NCBI RefSeq assembly: GCF_019703515.2 | Contig: NC_059365.1 | Location: 39,570,001-39,634,000, forward strand | Source of the DNA: Myxocyprinus asiaticus | Lineage: Eukaryota > Chordata > Actinopteri > Cypriniformes > Catostomidae | Direction: 5' to 3' | Length of the DNA stretch: 64,000 nucleotides | Shown: positions 56,125 to 64,000 of the stretch, one piece after another | How positions within the stretch are numbered: position 1 is the first letter of the stretch | Layout: every line of letters begins with the position of its first letter | Notes under the pieces: model-generated | The model's database searches: none | What the model was told of the DNA's origin: nothing | What the model saw: only the letters and a program-made list of their open reading frames with translations | Translations under genes and position numbers: made by a program

Positions 56125-58705
56125 AATAATTTAAAAATATTTTCATTATTTAATCTTTGTGATTAAGGTTAGGGGTAGGGTTAAGGTTATGGTTAAATTT
56201 AGGGGTAGGAACAGGTATAGGTGTAGAGTTGCTTTGGGACTCCAAATTAACACAACTAACACAATGTATAATGGACATTCAGCTGTTGCAAGACTTCAGC
56301 ATTTCAATGGTTACTTGTAGTGAGCGTGTTTTGTAGTAGTACTGTAGGATGCATACAGACAATTTATCGAATGTTTCCCGTAGGGATTCTTGGGGAATCG
56401 TGTATGTGTTTGAAGTAATTATTCAGTTCAAACAGAGTAGACAGTCCCATGCTTTCTATATTCCCTTATAGTTCCTAATATTTCTATACCATCATTTTTT
56501 CTGCAGCCCCAACTCTTTTCTCTCTCACCGTTTTCTTTGTACCTTTGTCATCTTTGGCATTGTGTTTTTGATTTGCTCTTTTGTTTTCGGATTTGTCGTT
56601 ATGTTTTATGATTTGTTGTTGTGTCTCTGAACTGTTATTTTGTTTTTGGATTGTGGACTGTGCAGTATTCAGTAAACAGTAAGCTATTATTCCATTTTGA
56701 ATGTTTTCATTTGCAAAATGGTAACTGGATGTTACTTGCTAAATTTAACATTAAATTGTAGTGTAGTGAAGTCATACTGTTGGAAACATTTATTGTTGCA
56801 TACTACATGTTGTTTCACATGCTATTTTTAGATTCAGTATGCAGTATATACTGTGCAGTGAGCAGTGCACTATTATTCCACTCGCTCTCTCTTTCACACC
56901 TGTCTGTCTGTTTCTCTGTGTGTAATTCTGTGTGGCTGTGTGCTGGGGCAGACAGTGAAATCATGGATTCTCCACCTCTGTGGCTGCAGAGCAGATGCAA
57001 TGGGCTTGTGTCTGCAGTGCACAGCTTGATTCTGCGTGACACACTGCAGAAAATCTAAACCCTCTATGTGGCTGTGAGCCAACAATGACTGTGAGAACAT
57101 CCTCCCATCTGCCATGTGTATTTGGCAGCATGTCGCTCACTCTAGATGATATACAAAATTACATACAGTGCCTTGTATGGGTGTGTGCATTAGTTGTCAG
57201 TCCTGTTACCATATCAGAGCAATTTACTCTGTTACTCTGAAGTTAGCAATACTGTATATTAAGTAAATGCTGAATGTTTTTTCAAAGCCTATCACCTGGG
57301 TTGGTGAAATTAATTGTGTTTGATTAGCCTCAGCTCCACCTGTTGAGGCCAAATTATCTTTCTGTCTGTATGATATTGTATAATGGCATACTTCTAACTA
57401 TTTTTGAAAGAAAGTCGTATGCAGTATGTATACTGTGCACAGTATGCAAATCTGTATGCATGGAATACCAACATTTGCCAAAATGTGCACCATACAGCCA
57501 GAGTACAGACTGCAACAATAGATTTTTTACACTAAAATTGCTTTTAAATGCAAAGTAACCATATTTATATCCTAGATGATAACTGGAAGCCACTCACTGA
57601 ATTAAACTTAAAATGTAGTGAGGTATACAAACTGCATACAGTACTGCATACTTTTTAATATACCATAGTGGCAACACTTTACATTAGTGATCCATTTGTT
57701 AAGGGGCTCATTAATGAATAATAAGTCATTTAGAAATGCATTATAAATCAATTATATGCAGTTATAGCAACATAAAAACGTGCATAAAAACTTAATCCAA
57801 TACCCGTCTAATAGTAAGCATTTTATCATGTTATAAATGCTTAATATAAATACACTTATTCATACTTATATTAATCAAAAACATAAAATACCCTAATTTG
57901 TGATTTATAACTCAATGAAGCAAAAATCCAGTCCGCTTTGTGTTTATATTCATTAATGTAATGTCTTAACTCACTTGTGTTGTCACTTTCCTTGTCACGT
58001 TGATGTCAAAAGAATTGGTGCTACTCCGAGTGATATCCCAACTTACCTAGTCCTAGTTTCCTAATGTCCTCTGCAAAAACACTTTTCAGATCTTCATGCT
58101 CATACACATCATATATCATATAATAAAGCCTGATGATCATTAAACCATAGTCAAGTCATTTTTATTTGTATAGCGCTTTTCACAACACACATCATTTCAA
58201 AGCAGCTTACTTTTTCTCAGAGTCAATAAAACCATACTGAACTTTATGTACATACTTTAGGTTTCTAATGTTGGTGGCTCCTTTTTAAATGTGTCATAAG
58301 TGTCCACTTTACATTAGGGTACATTTTCATATGGTACTAATGTTGAATAAGTGATATTAAGCATTTACTGTAAAACATGAGATAAAATGGCTCACTATTT
58401 GGCAAGTATTGCATGAATGTCAAATTTTTATGCATGTTGATATAATCGCATATCAATTATTTATAATGCATCTGTAAATTAATTATTAGTCATTAATAAA
58501 TGCCTTTATAAACCCTTAACAAAGGAAACATTAAGTGTATATGGTGCGGTATGTAGTATGCAGAACTACAGTATTCCATTCTTAACATAGCCATTGAAAC
58601 TTTTCCAACATTGTCATAATGTATGATTCTCATCTTGGTCTTTCTGTGTTTGTTTGTTTGTTTGTGTGTGTGTTTGTGTGTCTGTGTGTGCATGTGTTTC
58701 CATAG
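56125..58705. other. intron between LINE B and the EGF exon
   Basis: Contains GGTTAGGGGTAGGGTTAAGG near 56165-56210 and several diverged GTATGCAGTATG repeats (57415-57450, 57630-57660, 58548-58575). A repeat at about 57665-58510 includes TTTATTTGTATAGCGCTTTT at 58160-58179, and (TG)-rich sequence follows at 58650-58700. No gene seen. Confidence 0.5.
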
Positions 58706-58826
58706 TAACCACTACATTGTCTCCAGGCTCAAGTCATGCCAGGAAGTGCAATGAAACGGAGAAGACGTACTGCGTTAATGGTGGAGACTGTTATTTCATA
58801 CATGGTATAAATCAGCTGTCCTGCAA
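58706..58826 (+). CDS. nrg2: neuregulin 2 exon: EGF-like domain, first part
   Basis: A 121-nt exon with acceptor CCATAG before 58706 and donor GTAAGT at 58827 (entry phase 1, exit phase 2). Joined to the Ig exon it gives the linker ITTTLSPGSSHARKC and then NETEKTYCVNGGDCYFIHG, INQLSCK. HARKCNET and GINQLSCK are characteristic of neuregulin 2. The exon supplies EGF cysteines 1-4; cysteines 5 and 6 belong to the next exon, beyond this window, where alpha/beta-type EGF variants normally diverge. The EGF-like domain is the ligand for ERBB3/ERBB4 receptors. A second acceptor, CTCCAG before 58727, is in the same phase and would drop seven residues. Confidence 0.92.
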
Positions 58827-61016
58827 GTAAGTTGCACAATCATTATACATTACTTTTGCTTTTTACTTTTCTTACTCTGACTAATCCCTCAACTTCATAT
58901 ACATTTCAGGAGTGTGTTTAGAAGGTTATTTATACTGTACACAGTGTTTCCAGAAACTTTGGCTTGACATAACTTGGCTCAAATTAAAAACACCTTTTGG
59001 GATTACTTTAAATGTATATATTTATTTTTATACTTTGTGCAATTTATTAACTTTTATTAAATGTATTATCTAATTTAAATTAACAAGCACAAAGAATTCT
59101 CCATAATAGAGCACAACAGTCTGGTTCCCATTAAATTCCAATTAATTTTTTCCATAGGGAAATTGAATGTCAATGATAACTTATAAACGTTTAAAGACAG
59201 ACTTTCCATGAGCTCTGAGGTGGTTAATTGATAGGATATATGTTTCTGTTAAAGCCATCAGTCCACGTTATTTTAACTTTTTTTTTTAAATCTTTCGCAC
59301 ATGAGTTTTTTCTGCACTGATCCCCCAGTGTAAGTTGTTAAATGTGCGTTGTAATTTAAAAAAATCACACCTTACTCTTCACAGCAGATGCATTGGAGAA
59401 CAGATTATATATTAGCAAACATACAATGTGATTTTTTTTATGTTTATAATGATTGATTATGATAGATAAGATGTGATCGCGAGTACGATTGCCGACTTTG
59501 CACGTCGCCATATTGTTTACATTGCAATGCAGCATGGGATTCTGAGTTCATCAAGCAAAGGAGGTCCTAAAAACCTAGCCTTTCCACTTTGTTTGCACCA
59601 GAAGTGGTGAGAATGAATAATGGATGGAATGGGAGAAGGTTTGAGTAGACTAACTATTTTATATATTCTTTGTTTGACGTCAGAAAACATGGCCGCATTG
59701 CTGCATCAAAACTATTAAACTTTTATTTAATCGCACCAGTTTGATTGCATGTGCGAAAGGGTTAATAGTGGAATTCCTGATGAAGAACTACACTACCCAT
59801 GATCCTGTTTGGAAACAATCCACCAAACAAAGAACTGCGGCAAACAAACTGCTTCAAAAGACCTCAGCAACTCTTCTTCCACACAACTTATTTATTTGTA
59901 TGTTTCTGAATATTTTGCAATATACTTGCAATATATTGTTGCTATATTTATAATCAACAACTTTAAATCAAAAATGTTTTTAATTTGATGACATCATTTT
60001 CAATGCTTCATGGAATTGTAGTTCATTCCTTCATGAAAGACGTTAAATACTCATTCTTGTATCTGTATATTTTTGTCTGATTTTCAAATAACTTTTTTGC
60101 TTCAAATCAAAGTTTGTAATGTTGTGAGTCACCTCAGAGCTGGTTGGTTTGGTTCATGGTTTGAAACTCTTTTATGAATTACTTTATGTAATCCCTATGG
60201 AAATAAATTAATGGGAAAAATACTTCTGCTTCTATGCTTCTATGCTGACAGTTTAGTTTTTATTATATCTTTCACAAGTTATTATGCCTGGCACTTTACA
60301 ATTTTACAATTACTATTATATAAAAATTAATATTACTTACTTCATTTAATACAAAATATAGCCATACAACATGTTGACTGCGGAAAAGTTGTGATTGTTG
60401 AGACCTTTGTTGCTATATTTAGAGACCTCCTGGAACTTGAACTGAATACCGCTAGAGAGAAACAGAAAAAATTATGAGGTTTCTGAGGGTCTGGAGGGTG
60501 GTGGGGGTGGGGGACAGGGTTTGCTGTGTCCTCTGTCAGTTCTGTGAATGTATCCTGCTGTTATGAATAGGTATGCTGAGTAACAGCTCCCTTGTGATAC
60601 AAGTGACACAGTGCTTTGCTCTTATCAGCCATTTTGAAGAGTGCAGCTCAGATTTACAGTGTCTGTGCCATTTTTTTTAAAGGAGTATAAACAAACCCAT
60701 TAAAGCTGTTTAAAGCTCAAACCCTTTGGGGAGATGTCATCCTTTAACTGTGCCATGTAAAGTCAATCTCTTTAATTTACAGAATAGAGTGTTTGAACCG
60801 GCTATAAGGGTTAATGGCCCTCAGGAACGCACTCACTGATTTGGAAATAGTGTGTGTTGCTCATGGCTTTTTGGACATAGCGATTCACTTAGATAATTGA
60901 GATGGACTTTATCTTTAACACCATTGAAGCTTCTCTTTGAGAGGAGGGATATGGGCGGTATGACCAAAATCTTATTGCGTGGTATGAGTAATTTTATATC
61001 ATAGCATCAGTATATA
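58827..61016 (+). other. nrg2: nrg2 intron downstream of the EGF exon
   Basis: AT-rich. A diverged inverted motif (CGCACATG near 59300 and CATGTGCG near 59750) hints at an old element. No exon or gene recognised. Confidence 0.55.
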
Positions 61017-61149
61017 TAGCTCTGGAAAAAATTAAGAGACCACTGCAAAATTATCAGTTTCTCTGGATTTACTATTTATAGGTATGCATTTGAGTAAAAT
61101 GAACATTTTAGTTTTATTTTATAAAGTACTGACAACACTTCTCCCAAAT

Positions 61150-61738
61150 TCCAAATAAAAATATTGTAATTTAGTGTCATGAAATGAGTGGGCGTGTTAA
61201 AGGCTGTCTTCCATTCGTCCCCCTCTCTTATCTGGACCAAGTGGTAAGCGTTGCGTAAGTCCAACTTTGTGAAGACGGCGGCCCCCTGCAAGTGTTTGAA
61301 GGCCGACAACATCAACGGTAAACGATAACGATTCTTCATTGTTATGTCGTTCAGCCCCCGATAATCTATGCTGTGTCTTAAGGAGCCATCCTTCTTACCA
61401 ATGAAGAAGAACCCCGCCCCGGCATGGGAGGAAGAGGGATGAAATATACCTGCTGCCAGAGAATCACTGATGTAATTCTCCATGGCCTCCCTCTCTAGAG
61501 CAGAGAGCGAATAGAGACGACCTCGAGGCGAAGAAGTGCCAGGCAGCAGATCAATCGCACAGTCGTACGGACAGTGCGGAGGTAGAGGAACAGCCCGGGA
61601 CTTGCTGAAAACCCCCTTAGATCGCGGTAGACCTCGGGTTCCCCAGTAAGATCTGCCGGCTCCTCCTGAGAAACAGAACAAGACGAAACTGGGGAGAAAG
61701 CAGAGACAAGACATTGAGTCAAGCAAAAAGAGCTCCAA
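61150..61738 (-). pseudogene. sushi-like element RT, N-terminal part only
   Basis: The minus strand encodes [20 protein letters not shown], then [40 protein letters not shown] and, as RT motif [21 protein letters not shown]. After WKTAFNTP the protein stops matching RT, because a deletion joins it to the first 18 bp of the 3' LTR (61175-61192). The YxDD motif, RNase H and integrase are all absent. Flow from the upstream protease is interrupted by frame breaks. Confidence 0.82.
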
Positions 61739-61940
61739 GACAACACAGAATTATGAGTCCAGTTTAAATGAGGGTTGTGAGTTACCAGCCACGGATGACC
61801 AAAAAGCATATTTCTTCAACATGATTCCCAGAGATAGTAAGGGTGAGGGGTGCCATTACATGTGAAACCTTGGTGAGCGGTGTGCCCCAGAGAGTTCTGG
61901 CAGAGATGTGGTCTTTGAGAGGTGATAGTGGAATAGACCA

Positions 61941-62171
61941 TTAAGTGACCAGTTCAGGGTCCAGAAAATTACCCTCAGCTCCAGAATCGATGAGAGCGAA
62001 GATGGAGTGGACAGATTCCTCAAACTTCAACCTGGCCAGGAGGAGCATCTTGCTTCCAAGGGATTTGTGCAGAGGGATAATGCTCACCAGTAACTCCTTG
62101 TCTATTGGTGAGCTGGGTCTTTTACTGGACAGAAAGCAGCAGTGTGACCCAGGTGTCCAAACACAAACCAT
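61941..62171 (-). pseudogene. sushi-like protease region
   Basis: The minus strand carries an aspartic protease motif FALIDSGAEGNFLDPELV (active-site DSG) near 61985-61945. Upstream it has degenerate knuckle-like sequence (VCVWTPGSHCCF) and linker RPSSPIDKELLVSIIPLHKS. It is not in one frame with gag. Confidence 0.65.
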
Positions 62172-62307
62172 TAACTAAACATCTGTAATGTTTCTTGGAG
62201 GATAGCCGAGCTCTCCCAACCCGCATGGGTTCTGATGGACTGGCCGGTGATGGAAAACAGGCAGACATGACAGGAACCTCCCTAGATGGAGCAGCTCTGC
62301 AATATCT

Positions 62308-63044
62308 TCATCGAACGGCAAGGCAATTATCCTCCCTGATGGCCAAATCAACTAGATCATTGAGGCGTTTAGGGAGGTCCAGGGCAAAAATCTTGTCTTT
62401 AACCCAGTTGGAAAGCCTATTCAGGAACCAGTCCCACTGTTCCTGCTCGTTCCATCCACACGATGCAGCAAGAGTGCAAAATTCAATAGAGTAGTCCGAC
62501 ACTGACTTGACGCCTTCACGAAGTTCCGAAAGCACTCTCACTGTCTCCGTGCCTGTGGCAGCATGGTCGAACACCTTGCACAGTTCATCCGAGAAGGTGT
62601 AGAAAGATGAGCAGCACCGATTTCCATTGTCCCAAATTGCCATTCCCCACTCATAAGCCCAGCTGGAGAGAAGTGTGATCACATAAGCTACCTTGGCATT
62701 CTAAGAGGGAAAAGACGATGGTTGGAGAGCAAAAACCAGAGAGCATTGTGACAGGAATACCGACAAGTTTTGGGCTCACCAGAGTATGGTGCTGGCAGAT
62801 TCAGATGGGGCTCAGAGCATCTGATGGAAGAGACAGTAGTGGGAGGAGCGACGGTGGGGGTGGGGGTGGGGCCGGCGCTGGGAGAGATCTGTAGGTGTTG
62901 AAGCATTGATGTTAATTCAGCTATCCTCCCTGCCATCTCTTCAATGGCATGAGTAGCAGAGTTGAGCTGGTCCTGCTGATGATCGAGGAGCGCCCCCTGC
63001 TGGTTGATGATGGTACGGAGAGAGGTGTCCTCTGCTGGGTCCAT
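62308..63044 (-). pseudogene. sushi-like gag, one frameshift
   Basis: The ATG is at 63044-63042, 17 nt after the LTR. MDPAEDTSLRTIINQQGALL and DHQQDQLNSATHAIEEMAGR form an N-terminal coiled coil. A Pro/Thr linker and LPAPYSGEPKTCR follow, where the capsid domain starts. A frameshift at about 62690-62750 moves to 62682-62308, with WAYEWGMAIWDNG, VSDYSIEFCTLAASCGWNEQ and FLNRLSNWVKDKIFALDLPK. The pattern is that of the retrotransposon Gag family shared with PEG10/RTL proteins. Confidence 0.8.
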
Positions 63045-63061
63045 TCTTGGCCAGATTGTTC

Positions 63062-63612
63062 TGTCACGAAATGAGTGGAGGACCCAGGGATGCAGAGAAA
63101 CAATAACAGTTTATTGAAAAACACAGTAGAAAAAATGTAAATAGTAAAGAGTTCCGGCTCAGGTTGCAGGTGACTGGAGACAAAATGGCAGAGATGAGGA
63201 TGATGACAGTGATGACCTACTTGGGACACCCGGGCAGTATATGGATGACAGCGATGACAGGGTAAGTATTTCAAAGGTAAGTAAATCCAACAGACAGTCT
63301 TCAGAGCGATAATCCAACAGAGAGCAGCAAAACAGGAACAAACTGGCAGAAGACAAATACAAAGAGCAAACAGGACAAGACCGACTGACTGGCGAGACTG
63401 AGACACTAACACAAACAAACACGAGAAACAAGAGGGTATAAATAGACAGGGTTAAAAAGACATGTGGCGATAATCAGCTTGTGAACGGTGCAAATGAGCA
63501 TTCCCATAGAAATGCTAATCGCGCCATTCACGCGGCAAAAGGAAACACATGAGGGAAAACAACCTCACACAGACACACAGGAAAAGACAGGCAGACCCAT
63601 CGGATCATGACA
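63062..63612 (-). repeat. 5' LTR of the sushi-like element, 551 bp
   Basis: TGTCACGAAATGAGTGG to GGATCATGACA on the + strand. A TATA-like box, in element sense TATTTATACCC, is at 63434-63445. Only its first 18 bp are present at the other end of the element. Confidence 0.82.
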
Positions 63613-63763
63613 TTTAGAGTATTTATTTGCAGAAAATGACAAATGGTCAAAATAACAAAAAATATGCAGTGTTATCAGACCTTGAATAATACAAAGAAAA
63701 CAAGTTCATATTAATTTTTAAATGACACAATACTAATGTTTTAACTTAGGAAGAGTTCAGAAA

Positions 63764-64000
63764 TCAAAATTTGGTGGAATAACCCTGATTTTTAATCACA
63801 GCTTTCATGTGTCTTGGCATGCTCTCTACCAGTCTTTCACATTGCTGTTGGGTGATTTTATGCCACTCCTGGCACAAAAATTCAAGCAGCTCAGCTTTTT
63901 TTGATAGCTTGTGGCCATCCATCTTCCTCTTGATCACATTCCAGAGGTTTTCAATGGGGTTCAGGTCTGGAGATTGGGCTGGCCATGATAGGGTCTTGAT
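63764..64000 (-). CDS. Tc1 transposase C-terminus (partial, off right edge)
   Basis: A 78-codon open frame ending at TGA 63766-63764. It begins at the window edge with [20 protein letters not shown], which holds the catalytic glutamate of the DDE triad (NPIEN). It continues VIKRKMDGHKLSKKAELLEF, CQEWHKITQQQCERLVESMP, RHMKAVIKNQGYSTKF. The frame is undamaged in the visible part. It is on the minus strand of the Tc1 element whose left terminus is at 61017. Upstream domains lie beyond 64000. Confidence 0.85.
   Translation of the reverse strand: MKTLSWPAQSPDLNPIENLWNVIKRKMDGHKLSKKAELLEFLCQEWHKITQQQCERLVESMPRHMKAVIKNQGYSTKF

Larger units (their letters stand above)
8184..58705 (+). other. nrg2: nrg2 intron between Ig and EGF exons (50.5 kb)
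   Basis: It starts with donor GTAAGA and ends with acceptor CCATAG (or an in-frame alternative 21 bp downstream). It carries most of the mobile elements listed here. I see no other convincing host exon in it. Confidence 0.8.
61175..63612 (-). mobile_element. sushi-like Ty3/gypsy LTR retrotransposon, 3' half deleted
   Basis: The 5' LTR is 63062-63612 (TG...CA). Only 18 bp of the 3' LTR remain at 61175-61192. The target duplication TTTAG is at 61170-61174 and 63613-63617. The order on minus is gag, degenerate zinc knuckle, protease, RT fragment. The Gag and the very short 17-nt leader fit the sushi-ichi group of fish chromoviruses, the group from which mammalian PEG10/RTL genes derive. It is inserted in a Tc1 element. 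Confidence 0.82.
61017..64000 (-). mobile_element. Tc1 element interrupted by a sushi-like LTR element, runs off the window
   Basis: The left terminus TAGCTCTGGAAAAAATTAAG at 61017 is a known Tc1-type end. Element sequence resumes at 63613 after the nested LTR element and carries the transposase C-terminus on the minus strand to the window edge. Confidence 0.82.

Overview
The window reads as a stretch of a cyprinid-type teleost nuclear genome. It has short vertebrate exons with GT/AG splice sites, AT-rich introns, many dinucleotide microsatellites, and a fish transposon set (Tc1/mariner, hAT, DIRS, L1/Tx1-type LINEs, sushi-like and Gmr1-like LTR elements, a carp-type tRNA SINE). The only host gene I can support is a neuregulin-2 orthologue (nrg2) on the + strand. 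Its exon for the C-terminal part of the Ig-like domain is at 8065-8183, and its exon for the first four cysteines of the EGF-like domain is at 58706-58826. The rest is intron: part of one before 8065, a complete 50.5 kb intron between the exons, and part of one after 58826.

Layout. 1-~5600: a 4.3 kb minus-strand LTR retrotransposon (106-4385, 5-bp target duplication AATAC) nested in the gag of an older minus-strand gypsy element whose tRNA-Pro primer site is at 4994-5011. The younger element has integrase upstream of RT-RNase H, as in Gmr1-like elements. 5600-8064: intron with an 8-9 bp TSD MITE. 8184-28600: LINE 3' end, foldback MITE, a dead Tc1 element (11484-12865), hAT-type remnants (a perfect 8-bp TSD copy at 20136-20606), and an unclassified repeat family at 23.9-27.1 kb hit by a tRNA-SINE. 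28616-35438: a DIRS-type tyrosine-recombinase retrotransposon with inverted termini, a tandemly repeated and internally deleted pol, and a 541-bp tandem array. 35883-36659: a foldback Tc1 derivative. 37503-40455: a hAT-like element containing a nested mini LTR element and a nested hAT.

41797-56124: two L1/Tx1-type LINEs in opposite orientation. The + strand copy (42290-46597) keeps a nearly complete ORF2. The - strand copy (48841-56109, 15-bp TSD) keeps ORF1 but has lost the RT core, and it is interrupted by (TA)n tracts and two Tc1 elements. 61017-64000: a Tc1 element running off the window end, containing a sushi-like LTR element (61175-63612).

No element has all the parts needed to move by itself. 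The shared biology is a long vertebrate intron that has absorbed successive insertions, and the nesting gives their relative order. Family assignments come from motifs and recalled family features; no database search was possible.
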